Below are positions 45,844 through 53,670 of a stretch of DNA of 64,000 nucleotides, in pieces; the first letter of the stretch is position 1; each line of letters starts with the position of its first letter. A model generated the notes under the pieces. It made no database searches. It saw nothing but the letters and a program-made list of their open reading frames with translations, and was not told where the DNA came from. The DNA comes from Allobosea sp. (GTDB lineage: Bacteria; Pseudomonadota; Alphaproteobacteria; Rhizobiales; Beijerinckiaceae), in contig NZ_JAUYTP010000067.1 in the NCBI RefSeq assembly GCF_030695125.1, positions 1 to 64,000 of the forward strand, read 5' to 3'. A program made the translations under genes and the position numbers.

Positions 45844-47375
45844 ACGAGATCAACCCGATGACGACGCAGGAGAGCGTGCTCGCCGAGCGCTCGCGCAAAT
45901 TCGGCGTCGCCGAGGGCGATGAGGGCATCGTCCGCTGCGACGCCTGCCCGGTGCTCTGCCGGATCCGGCCGGGCCGCGCCGGCGCCTGCTCGCGCTATGC
46001 CAACGAGAACGGGCTCTTGATCCGCACCGATCCGGTCGTGCTGCTGGCGGAAGCGGTGGAGGGCGGCCAGCCGCTCGTCGCCTTTGCCGAAAACGCACAG
46101 GACTGGGACGGCTCGATCCTGCCCGCCGAGCGCGTCTTCGTCACCGGCATCGGCTCGGGCACCACCTATCCCGACTACAAGCCCGCGCCCTTCATCGTCT
46201 CATCGCAGCATGAGGGCGTCGACACGGTGACCGTGGTGACCGAGGGCATCTTCTCCTATTGCGGCCTCAAGGTGAAGATCGACACCGACCGCCATCTCGG
46301 CCCGGAGACCGCGGCGATCCGCGTCAACGGCGAGCAGGTCGGCCATGTCACCACCGCCGAATACGGCTCGCAGATGCTCTCCATCGGCGGCGTGCGCCAT
46401 CTCACCGGTGGCTCCAAGAAAGAGGGCAACACCACCTGCGAGACGATGCTGAAGCTCGGCAACGGCGAGGCGGTCGAGCTCACCATCGATGGCGGCCATG
46501 GCGTCGTCGTCGAGGCCGGCCAGGCGCCGATCGTCGACGGCAAGCCCGAGACGCGCATGCGCGTCGGCTGCGGCTCGGCCACGATCGGCATCTTCGCCAA
46601 GCAGTGGCAGGGCCATGTCGACGAGGTCATCGTCGTCGACGACCACATCACCGGCGTGCTGACCGAGCATCAGGCCGGCCGCGTGCTCGACATGAAACCC
46701 GCCGGCATCCGCGTGCGCGGCCGCAAATCGACGCCCGGCCGCTATTTCCAGGTGGCGCAGCCAGGCCTCGGCTGGGGCGGCACCGACATCACCGACCCGC
46801 TCTCGATCATCCAGAAGATCGACCCGGGCACCGCCTGGCCCGGCATGCGGCTGCTGATGACCTCGACCACCGGCGAGGATTCGCTCTACTGCATCCTCGA
46901 CGAGAACCTCCTGCCGGTGGAGGCGGAGATGCCGGCTGCCGTGCGCCAGGTCGTCGAGCGCATCGGCGAGAACTGCGAGCCGTCGCTCTGCAGCGTGCTG
47001 TTCGTCGCCGGCGCCGGCGGCTCGCTGCGGGCCGGCGTCACCGAGAACCCGATCCTGCTCACCCGCTCCGTCCAGGGTGGCACGACGCGCGTCACCATGG
47101 GCGGCGCGCCAGTCTATGTCTGGCCCGGCGGCGGCATCACCGTCATGGTCGATGTGCTCAGGATGCCAAAGAACGCCTTCGGCTATGTCCCGACGCCCGC
47201 CATCGTCGCACCGATCGAGTTCACCCTGCCGCGCGATCTCTATCTCGCCTCCGGCGGCCATGCCGAGGAGATCGTTCCGGTCGAGGAGGTCCTGCGTGCC
47301 CATGGCGGCCAGGCCCGGATCGAGGGCGGCGCGGCCGAGAACCCCTGGCCGCTGCGGCGGGGCTTCGGTCCGTGA
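45840..47375 (+). CDS. 6-hydroxynicotinate reductase-like Fe-S protein
   Basis: 511 residues. An N-terminal cysteine cluster (Cys33, 36, 40 and 50 in RCDACPVLCRIRPGRAGAC) should bind Fe-S; the remainder has a glycine-rich core (VFVTGIGSGTTYPDYKPAPF, CGSATIGIFAKQWQGHVDE, KSTPGRYFQVAQPGLGWGGTD). This resembles the protein named 6-hydroxynicotinate reductase in Eubacterium barkeri and Azorhizobium, which saturates the ring to 6-oxo-tetrahydronicotinate with ferredoxin. The GTG start overlaps the Mo gene stop; an ATG six codons in is the alternative. Pathway position between hydroxylase and enamidase fits exactly. Confidence 0.82.
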   Translation: MNEINPMTTQESVLAERSRKFGVAEGDEGIVRCDACPVLCRIRPGRAGACSRYANENGLLIRTDPVVLLAEAVEGGQPLVAFAENAQDWDGSILPAERVFVTGIGSGTTYPDYKPAPFIVSSQHEGVDTVTVVTEGIFSYCGLKVKIDTDRHLGPETAAIRVNGEQVGHVTTAEYGSQMLSIGGVRHLTGGSKKEGNTTCETMLKLGNGEAVELTIDGGHGVVVEAGQAPIVDGKPETRMRVGCGSATIGIFAKQWQGHVDEVIVVDDHITGVLTEHQAGRVLDMKPAGIRVRGRKSTPGRYFQVAQPGLGWGGTDITDPLSIIQKIDPGTAWPGMRLLMTSTTGEDSLYCILDENLLPVEAEMPAAVRQVVERIGENCEPSLCSVLFVAGAGGSLRAGVTENPILLTRSVQGGTTRVTMGGAPVYVWPGGGITVMVDVLRMPKNAFGYVPTPAIVAPIEFTLPRDLYLASGGHAEEIVPVEEVLRAHGGQARIEGGAAENPWPLRRGFGP

Positions 47376-47378
47376 TCC

Positions 47379-47490
47379 CCTCAGCCCTCATCCTGAGGAG
47401 CCGCGAAGCGGCGTCTCGAAGGATGGTCCAGCGTGCTCTGGAGCATCCTTCGAGACGTGCCTTCGGCACTCCTCAGGATGAGGGCTGAGG
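47379..47490. repeat. Long intergenic palindrome (CCTCATCCTGAGGAG type)
   Basis: A 22-bp arm at 47379-47400, beginning CCTCAGCCCTCATCC, is matched perfectly by its reverse complement at 47469-47490, with inner arms of the GAAGGATG/CATCCTTC kind. This is a well-known dispersed repeat of rhizobial-type genomes. It separates the reductase gene from the UPF0280 gene and may weaken transcription between them. Confidence 0.88.
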
Positions 47491-47505
47491 AATGCAAGGC
47501 GCTCC

Positions 47506-48381
47506 ATGGGCGCTCACCGCGTCGCCCGACTGCCGGGCAACCGCCTGCATCTCCAGGAGGGCCCGAGCGATCTCGTCATCGCGGCCTTCGGCGCTCCCGC
47601 AGAGATCGAGCGCGCCTATGGCGCCGCCGAGGCCGCCTTCGACGGCCTGCTGGCCGAGCTCGCTGGCGAGCTCGCGGTCCTGCGCCAGCCGCTCGGGCCG
47701 CAACCGCCGCCGCTGGCCGGCGCGACGGCGAGGCGCATGGTCCGCGCCTGCTGGTTCTTTCGGGAGCAGTTCATCACGCCGATGGCCGCCGTCGCCGGGG
47801 CCGTCGCCGACACCGTGCTGGGCGCGATGGCGCAGGCCGTCCCCGGTCTTGAGCGCGCCTATGTCAACAATGGCGGCGACATCGCCGTGCTGGTCACGCC
47901 GGAGAATCCGCTCGACATCGGCGTGGTGCCGTCGCTCGCCCGCGCCCGGCCGGAGGGCTTCATCCGGCTTCATGCTGCACCTCATGCTGCGCAGCATTTT
48001 TGCGGCATCGCGACGAGCGGCTGGCGCGGCCGATCGTTCTCGCGCGGCATCGCCGATGCCGTCACCGTGCTCGCCCGCAGCGCCGCCGAGGCCGATGCGG
48101 CCGCGACCGTTATTGCAAATGCGACGGATCTGCAGGACGCCGCCGTCATCCGGCGGCCGGCGCGCGACCTCGACCCCGACAGCGACCTGCGCAACCTGCC
48201 CGTCACCGTCGATGTCGGGCCGCTCACGCCCGAGGCGATCGCCGCGGCGCTCGCATCGGGCGTGAGGATGGCGGAGGCGCTGCGGCGCGACGGGCTGATC
48301 GAGGGCGCGCTGCTGGCGCTGGCGGACGAATGGCGCAGTGTCGGGGGGATCGAGACCCTTCCGCGTCATGGTCGGGCTTGA
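47506..48381 (+). CDS. UPF0280 (ApbE-like) family protein
   Basis: 291 residues. LERAYVNNGGDIAVLV, FCGIATSGWRGRSFSRGIADAVTVLA and NATDLQDAAVIRRPARDLDPDSDLRN are UPF0280 signatures; the fold is related to ApbE flavin transferases, and NNGGDIA matches the ApbE metal loop. It may load FMN onto, or mature, the neighbouring reductase (inference). The last residues and the stop lie inside a palindromic repeat (48368-48390), so the natural C-terminus may have been altered by repeat insertion. Confidence 0.85.
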   Translation: MGAHRVARLPGNRLHLQEGPSDLVIAAFGAPAEIERAYGAAEAAFDGLLAELAGELAVLRQPLGPQPPPLAGATARRMVRACWFFREQFITPMAAVAGAVADTVLGAMAQAVPGLERAYVNNGGDIAVLVTPENPLDIGVVPSLARARPEGFIRLHAAPHAAQHFCGIATSGWRGRSFSRGIADAVTVLARSAAEADAAATVIANATDLQDAAVIRRPARDLDPDSDLRNLPVTVDVGPLTPEAIAAALASGVRMAEALRRDGLIEGALLALADEWRSVGGIETLPRHGRA

Positions 48382-48390
48382 CCCGACCAT
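48368..48390. repeat. Palindromic repeat overlapping the UPF0280 stop
   Basis: ATGGTCGGG (48368-48376) and CCCGACCAT (48382-48390) form a perfect 9-bp hairpin with loop CTTGA. Its continuation (CTCGGAAACC ... GAATGACGG to 48463) is the common dispersed form of this repeat. It separates the convergent UPF0280 and livF genes. Confidence 0.75.
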
Positions 48391-48465
48391 CTCGGAAACC
48401 CGTGCCCTCTGGTCCGGAGATTCGCGGGTCTGCGCTGCGCTCCGCCCGAGAATGACGGCAAGCCG

Positions 48466-49176
48466 TCAAACAGACAGATACTGCGCCCTGACCGCCTCAT
48501 CGGCCTTCAGCTCGTCCATCGTGCCGGTGAATCGGATGATGCCCTTTTCGATGATCGCGGCGCGATCGGCGACATTGCCGGCGAAATGCAGGTTCTGCTC
48601 CGAGATCAGCACAGTCAGCCCCTCGCTCTTCAGCGCCAGGATGGTCTTGGCCATCTCCTCGACGATGACCGGGGCAAGCCCCTCCGACGGCTCGTCGAGC
48701 AGGACGAGCCGGGGATTGCCCATCAGCGTGCGCGCGATCGTCAGCATCTGCTGCTCGCCGCCCGACATCGCCCCGCCCGGCCGGTCGCGCATGCGGCCGA
48801 GATTGGGAAACAGGGAAAACAGCCGCTCCGGCGTCCAGTGCGGCGCATCCGCCCGTGCCGGGCGCTGCGCCACCGAGAGGTTCTCCATCACGGTCAGTTC
48901 GGAAAAGACGCGCCGGTCCTCCGGCACATAGCCGATCCCCATACGCGCGATCTCGAAGGGCTCACGCCCGTCGACCCGCTGGCCCTCGAAGCTGACGCTG
49001 CCGCCGGCCGGCGGGACCAGCCCCATCACCGCCTTCATCGTCGTCGACTTGCCGGCGCCGTTGCGGCCCATCAGGGCCAGCACCTCGCCGCGCTGCATCG
49101 AAAAGCTGACGCCCTGCAGGATATGGGCGCGGCCGTAATAGGCGTCGAGCCCGGTGATCTCGAGCATCGTGCTCAT
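48466..49176 (-). CDS. livF: Branched-chain-type ABC transporter ATPase LivF
   Basis: 236 residues from ATG 49176 (MSTMLEITGLDAYYGRAHIL). Walker A GRNGAGKST, signature AMSGGEQQMLTIARTL, Walker B RLVLLDEPSEGLAPVI and switch VLISEQNLHFA are typical of LivF. It follows livG by one base and is the last gene of the leftward transporter operon. Paralogues of this class carry amino acids, urea, amides or aromatic acids. Confidence 0.93.
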   Translation of the reverse strand: MSTMLEITGLDAYYGRAHILQGVSFSMQRGEVLALMGRNGAGKSTTMKAVMGLVPPAGGSVSFEGQRVDGREPFEIARMGIGYVPEDRRVFSELTVMENLSVAQRPARADAPHWTPERLFSLFPNLGRMRDRPGGAMSGGEQQMLTIARTLMGNPRLVLLDEPSEGLAPVIVEEMAKTILALKSEGLTVLISEQNLHFAGNVADRAAIIEKGIIRFTGTMDELKADEAVRAQYLSV

Positions 49177-49177
49177 C

Positions 49178-49984
49178 TCAATGCCCTCCCGAGGTCGCGC
49201 CGGAGCCGAGATAGACGGCGCGGACATTCGGGTCCTGCCGCACCTCCTGCGCCGTGCCATGGGCGATCAGCCGGCCGCGGTCGAGCACGATGACGCTGTC
49301 GGAATGGGTGAAGACGACATCCATGTCGTGCTCGGTGAAGAGCACGGCTATGCCCGTGGCGGTGGCGATGCCCGCGGTCAGCGCCATCAGTTCGATGCGC
49401 TCGCGCGGGGCCATGCCGGCGGTGGGCTCGTCCATCAGCAGCAGCCGCGGCCGGTTGGCGAGCGCGACCGCGAGCTCGACGCGCTTGAGGTCGCCATAGG
49501 CGAGCACGCCGCAGGCGCGCTCGGCCTGTTCGAGCATGCCGACCTGCGCGAGCAGGCCGTCCGCTTCCTCGCGATGGCGGTCGCGGGCGCGACCGAACGG
49601 ACTCCAGATCCCGCCGGCATGCGAGATCAGCGCCATTTGGACGTTCTCGCGCACCGTCATCGAGGTGAAGGTCGCGGTGATCTGGAAGGTGCGGCCCACC
49701 CCCATGCGCCAGACATGGCGCGGCTTCAGGCCGGTGATCGCGCGGCCGGCGAGCAGCACCTCCCCGCCATCGGGCCGCAGCTGGCCGTTGAGCATGTTGA
49801 AGCAGGTCGTCTTGCCGGCGCCGTTGGGGCCGATCAACGCCAGCATCGTGCCGGGCAGCACCGAGAAGGAGACACCGTCGACCGCGCGCACGCCGCCGAA
49901 GGATTTCGCGAGGTCGCGCACGACGAGGACGGGTTCGCTGGCGGCGACAGCGCTGGCTATGGCGGCGGGGGCGAGAGCGGTCAT
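49178..49984 (-). CDS. livG: Branched-chain-type ABC transporter ATPase LivG
   Basis: 268 residues. VRDLAKSFGGVRAVDGVSF, Walker A GPNGAGKTT, AYGDLKRVELAVALANRP as the variant signature, Walker B LLLMDEPTAGMAP and FTEHDMDVVF identify LivG. The start overlaps the stop of the fused permease gene (ATGA-like arrangement), and the stop nearly touches livF, so the operon is tightly coupled. Confidence 0.93.
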   Translation of the reverse strand: MTALAPAAIASAVAASEPVLVVRDLAKSFGGVRAVDGVSFSVLPGTMLALIGPNGAGKTTCFNMLNGQLRPDGGEVLLAGRAITGLKPRHVWRMGVGRTFQITATFTSMTVRENVQMALISHAGGIWSPFGRARDRHREEADGLLAQVGMLEQAERACGVLAYGDLKRVELAVALANRPRLLLMDEPTAGMAPRERIELMALTAGIATATGIAVLFTEHDMDVVFTHSDSVIVLDRGRLIAHGTAQEVRQDPNVRAVYLGSGATSGGH

Positions 49985-51870
49985 CGTGCAGCCTCCGCCA
50001 GCCGGGTCGTCGGGGCCGGCTCAGGCGCGGCACGGCGCTCCCGCAGCGCCAGGACCGTGCCGACGAGCCCGCGCGGGAACAACACGACGAGCAGCACGAT
50101 CGACAGCCCCAGCGCGAAGCGCCAGTACATCGTCGCCTTCATCAATTGCTCGTGCAGACCGGCATAGGCGAAGGCGCCGATGATCGGCCCCGCCACCGTC
50201 TGCACGCCGCCGAGCAGCACCATCAGCAGCGCATCGACCGAGCGGGGTATCGCCATATAGGTCGGGAACACCGAACCCTTGAAGAAGGCGAAGAGCGCGC
50301 CCGCAATGCCGGCGCAGAAGGCGGCGACCGCAAACGCCACCCACTGGATGCGCACCACGTCGAGGCCGATCGCCTCCGCCCGCAGCGCGTTGTCGCGCCC
50401 CGCCCGCAGGCCGTAGCCGAAGGGCGAGAAGATGGTCAGCCGCAGCGCCAGCACCGCCGCCGCGCAGATCACCAGCGTCAGATAGTAATAGACCGTCTTG
50501 GAGGCCGCCCAGGCCGAGGGCCAGACACCGAGGATGCCATTGTCGCCGCCGGTGAGATCGACCGACTGGAAGGCCGTCGCCCAGGCGATCTGCGCGAAGG
50601 CGAGCGTCAGCATGGCCAGATAGACCCCCGACAGCCGCACGCAGAACCAGCCGAAGACGACGCCGGCGATCCCCGCCAGAAAGGGCGCCAGCAGCAGCGC
50701 CGGCTCCATCGGCGCGCCCAGCCATTTCACGGCGAGCGCCGCGCCATAGGCGCCGAGCCCGAAATAGGCCGCATGCCCGAAGGAGGCCATCCCGCCCGGC
50801 CCCATCATGAAGTGCAGCGAGGCGGCAAACAGCGCGAAGATCACCAATTCGGTCAGCGTCACCAGCATGTGGTCGGGCGTGACCAGCGGCGCCAGCGCGA
50901 GGATCAAGAGGCCGATCAGCCCGGCGAGCTTCGTCGTGCCGTCGGCCGGGCGCAGCAGCGGCTCGGCCGGGCCATGGGCTCTCTGATGGCCGACGGGCGC
51001 CTTGCCCATCAGCCCGTAGGGCTTGACCACCAGCACCACCGCCATGACCAGGAAGACGAGCACCAGCGTGATCTTGGGAAAGATCAGGATGCCGAAGGCG
51101 TGCAGGATGCCGATCAGCACGGCGGCGAGATAGGCGCCGGTGACGCTGCCGAGCCCGCCGACGACGACCACGACGAAGGCCTCCGAGATCATCGCCAGGT
51201 CCATGTGCAGCGTCACCGCCTCGCGCGGCAACTGCAGCGCACCACCCAGGCCCGCCAGGATCGAGCCGAAGGCGAAGACCGAGGTGAAGAGCAGGCGCTG
51301 GTTGACGCCGAGCGCGCCGACCATCTCGCGGTCCTGCGTCGCCGCCCGCACCAGCGTGCCCCAGCGCGTCTTCTGGAACAACAGCCACAGGATCAGCAGC
51401 ACCACCGGCCCGACCGCGATCAGGAACAGCTCATAGGTCGGGAAGCGGTTGCCGAAGATCACGACGAAGCTCTTGAAGCCCGGTGCGCGCGGCCCGATCT
51501 TGTCCTCCGCCCCCCAGATCGCCAGCGCCACGTCCTGCAGCATCAGCACGACGCCGAAGGTCGCGAGCAGCTGGAACAGCTCCGGCGCCTGGTAGATCCG
51601 TCTGAGGATCAGCACCTCGATGACGACGCCAATCAGTCCCGTCAGGGCCGCCGCCGCCAGCACGCCGCCCCAGAAGCCGAGCGCGTCCGCCGGCCCGAAG
51701 CGCCCGACCAGCGTCCAGGCCAGATAGGCGCCGAGCATATAGAGCGAGCCATGGGCAAAGTTCACGATCCGGGTGACGCCGAAGATGATCGACAACCCCG
51801 ACGCCACGAGGAACAGCGACGAGGCCGAGGCCAGGCCGTTCAGCGTCTGGGTGAGGATGAGGTCGATCAT
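49981..51870 (-). CDS. Fused LivH-LivM permease
   Basis: 629 residues. Residues 1-about 290 are a complete LivH (MIDLILTQTLNGLASASSLF, GVTRIVNFAHGSLYMLGAYL, EAFVVVVVGGLGSVTGAYLA); after a linker (KAPVGHQRAHGPAEPLLRPAD) residues about 315-610 are a LivM (HFMMGPGGMASFGHAAYFGL, GVYLAMLTLAFAQIAWA, ALLMVLLGGVQTVAGPIIGA). Normally these are separate genes; the frame here is open throughout and both halves keep all their spans, so it is a real fusion. Confidence 0.93.
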   Translation of the reverse strand: MIDLILTQTLNGLASASSLFLVASGLSIIFGVTRIVNFAHGSLYMLGAYLAWTLVGRFGPADALGFWGGVLAAAALTGLIGVVIEVLILRRIYQAPELFQLLATFGVVLMLQDVALAIWGAEDKIGPRAPGFKSFVVIFGNRFPTYELFLIAVGPVVLLILWLLFQKTRWGTLVRAATQDREMVGALGVNQRLLFTSVFAFGSILAGLGGALQLPREAVTLHMDLAMISEAFVVVVVGGLGSVTGAYLAAVLIGILHAFGILIFPKITLVLVFLVMAVVLVVKPYGLMGKAPVGHQRAHGPAEPLLRPADGTTKLAGLIGLLILALAPLVTPDHMLVTLTELVIFALFAASLHFMMGPGGMASFGHAAYFGLGAYGAALAVKWLGAPMEPALLLAPFLAGIAGVVFGWFCVRLSGVYLAMLTLAFAQIAWATAFQSVDLTGGDNGILGVWPSAWAASKTVYYYLTLVICAAAVLALRLTIFSPFGYGLRAGRDNALRAEAIGLDVVRIQWVAFAVAAFCAGIAGALFAFFKGSVFPTYMAIPRSVDALLMVLLGGVQTVAGPIIGAFAYAGLHEQLMKATMYWRFALGLSIVLLVVLFPRGLVGTVLALRERRAAPEPAPTTRLAEAAR

Positions 51871-51882
51871 ACGGACAATCCT

Positions 51883-52011
51883 GTCATTCCGGGGCGGCGC
51901 GCAGCGTCGAACCCAGAACCCACGACTGGGCGAGTCAGAAGGAACCGCGGCGGCACGGGCTCACCCGGTCGTGGGTTCCGGGTTCGATCCTGCGGATCGC
52001 CCCGGAATGAC
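51883..52011. repeat. Intergenic palindromic repeat between livK and the permease
   Basis: Outer arms GTCATTCCGGGGCG (51883-51896) and 51998-52011 are perfect 14-bp complements; an inner pair around ACCCACGAC and GTCGTGGGT extends the fold. It fills the whole gap between livK and the permease gene and may tune expression of the binding protein over the membrane parts. Confidence 0.85.
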
Positions 52012-52016
52012 GGAGC

Positions 52017-53234
52017 TCACCCGGCCGGGCGCAGCGTCTTCACCACCTCGTCGCTGGGCAGGTACTTGGCGCCGTCGGCATAGCGCCAGTCGACCATCGT
52101 GCCCTTGCCGTCCTTCAGCGCGGTCTTGCCGACGAAGGCCCCGAGCGTCGACTGATGGTCGATGGCGCGGTACTCGGCCGCCCCGAAGGCGGAGGGGAAC
52201 TTCAGCCCCTTGAGGGCGTCGACGAGCTTCTCGGTGTCGGTCGAGCCCGCCTTGGTCAGCGCGGCGGCGATCGAGTTCATCGTGTCGAAGCCGACCACCG
52301 AGCCGAGCCGCGGATAATCGTTGAACTTCTTGACGTAAGCCTCGCGGAACTTGAGGTGTTCGGGCGTCTTGATGTCGGCCTGCGGATAACCGGTGACGAT
52401 CCAGCCGACAGGCGCCTCGGCGCCGAGCGGATCGAGATATTCCGGCTCGCCGGTCAGCATCGAGACCACGGTGCGGCCCTCGAAGAGGCCGCGGGTGTTG
52501 CCCTGACGGACGAAGTTGGTCAGGTCGCCGCCGAAGGTGACGTTGAAGATCGCGTCGGGCTTGGAGGCTTCCAGCGCCTGCACGGTGGCGCCGGCATCGA
52601 TGCGGCCGAGCGCCGGGAACTGCTCGGCGACGAACTCGACATCGGGCTTGGCCTTCTTCAGCAGTTCCTTGAACCACTTCACGGCGGACTGGCCATATTC
52701 GTAGTTCGGCGCCACGACGGCCCATTTCTTGGCCGGGAGCTTCGCGGCTTCCTCGACCAGCATCGCCGCCTGCATGTAGGTCGAGGGCCGCAGCCGGAAG
52801 GTGTAGCGGTTGCCCTTGGCCCAGACGAGCGCGTCGGAGAGCGGCTCGGAGGCGACGTAGAGCCGCTTGTTCTGGTTGGCGAAGTCGGCGATCGCGAGAC
52901 CGACATTCGAGAGGAAGCCGCCCGAGAGCAGGTCGACCTTCTCGGCGTTGATCAGGTCGCCGGCATGGCGCACCGCATCCTCGGGCTTGCCGCCGTCGTC
53001 GCGGAAGATCGTCTCGATCTTGCGGCCGAGCGCACCGCCATTGGCGTTGATCTGCTCCAGCGCCAGTTCCCAGCCCTGACGATAGGGCTTCAGGAAGGCT
53101 GGCTGGGCCGTGTAGCTGTTGATTTCGCCCACCTTGATGGGCCCCGCCGCCTGGGCCCGCACCAGGGACGGCGCGGCGAGGATGGCGGCTCCGGCGGAGG
53201 CGCCGGCCAGAAGACTGCGACGGTCGATCGTCAT
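52017..53234 (-). CDS. ABC transporter substrate-binding protein (LivK type)
   Basis: 405 residues from ATG 53234. MTIDRRSLLAGASAGAAILAAP is a signal with a twin-arginine motif, suggesting Tat export. The periplasmic-binding fold follows: IKVGEINSYTAQPAFLKPYRQGWELALEQIN, VDLLSGGFLSNVGLAIADFA, VVAPNYEYGQSAVKWFKELL and VVGFDTMNSIAAALTKAGS. It is the first gene of the leftward transporter operon, converging on the catabolic operon. Ligand unknown; an aromatic or heterocyclic acid is likely from context. Confidence 0.9.
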   Translation of the reverse strand: MTIDRRSLLAGASAGAAILAAPSLVRAQAAGPIKVGEINSYTAQPAFLKPYRQGWELALEQINANGGALGRKIETIFRDDGGKPEDAVRHAGDLINAEKVDLLSGGFLSNVGLAIADFANQNKRLYVASEPLSDALVWAKGNRYTFRLRPSTYMQAAMLVEEAAKLPAKKWAVVAPNYEYGQSAVKWFKELLKKAKPDVEFVAEQFPALGRIDAGATVQALEASKPDAIFNVTFGGDLTNFVRQGNTRGLFEGRTVVSMLTGEPEYLDPLGAEAPVGWIVTGYPQADIKTPEHLKFREAYVKKFNDYPRLGSVVGFDTMNSIAAALTKAGSTDTEKLVDALKGLKFPSAFGAAEYRAIDHQSTLGAFVGKTALKDGKGTMVDWRYADGAKYLPSDEVVKTLRPAG

Positions 53235-53316
53235 GCCTGTTCCCCATGTCTGGCCCGGTGGCGGAGGCCCCGGTGCTCTTGGAAGATGTCGCATGCCGAC
53301 GAAACCGCGTCAGCCG

Positions 53317-53340
53317 CGAATTCATTTGTATGCCTACGAA
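53317..53340. promoter_or_regulatory. MarR-like site upstream of livK
   Basis: ATTTGTA (53323-53329) and TACGAAT (53334-53340 plus the next base) form an imperfect inverted repeat about 90 bases before livK. Over an 18-base alignment it shares 12 positions with the palindrome at 42116, including TTTGTAT. Weaker than the two sites near marR, and the spacing differs. Confidence 0.35.
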
Positions 53341-53523
53341 TTTGAAGAGGCCCAAACTGGCTGTCAACGCCGAAAAATCAGCATGAACTGCGCAGGGCGG
53401 CGGCAGTCACGAGCCCGGTCCGGGGGCCGCCTGCGATCGTAATGAGCCCGTCAAGCGCGCCAGACGGGTCGCGGCGCGGAGATTCTGCCGAAAAAATAGG
53501 ACAACGATGCTGCCCTTTTGCGC

Positions 53524-53552
53524 TTGTGAGGGCGAGGCGCCCTCCCTATATA
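53524..53552 (+). promoter_or_regulatory. Promoter of the sRNA with an embedded palindrome
   Basis: TTGTGA (53524-53529), 17-base spacer and TATATA (53547-53552) give a good sigma-70-type promoter. Within the spacer GAGGGC (53528-53533) and GCCCTC (53539-53544) form an inverted repeat, a possible operator. Confidence 0.65.
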
Positions 53553-53558
53553 TGATGC

Positions 53559-53638
53559 ACCGCAGCAGCGATGCTGCGTCGCCCTCCTTGGGCGTTTCCT
53601 CCCTAGACTTGGGCTGCGCTCACGCGCGGCCCTTTTTT
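53559..53638 (+). ncRNA. mmgR: Small RNA of the MmgR/suhB (alpha-r8) type
   Basis: About 80 bases from the predicted start to the end of the T-run. Three elements follow one another: hairpin CGCAGCA/TGCTGCG (53561-53578), small hairpin CGCCC/GGGCG (53580-53594), single-stranded TTTCCTCCCT (53595-53604), and terminator GGGCTGCGC/GCGCGGCCC plus TTTTTT. The decamer UUUCCUCCCU in an unpaired stretch is, as I recall, the fixed mark of the alpha-r8 family to which Sinorhizobium MmgR, a regulator of polyhydroxybutyrate granules, belongs. The CU-rich motif could pair with ribosome binding sites. Confidence 0.75.
53611..53638 (+). terminator. Terminator of the sRNA
   Basis: GGGCTGCGC (53611-53619), loop TCAC, GCGCGGCCC (one G-U pair), then TTTTTT. 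It faces the unknown gene ending at 53671. Confidence 0.93.
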
Positions 53639-53670
53639 CTTGTGGGGATATCGACGCCGGCCGGGCTCGA

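Noticed and set aside
50146..52083. Rightward 645-codon frame over the fused permease
   Set aside because: Its product is His/Arg/Gln-rich and antisense to intact transmembrane segments.
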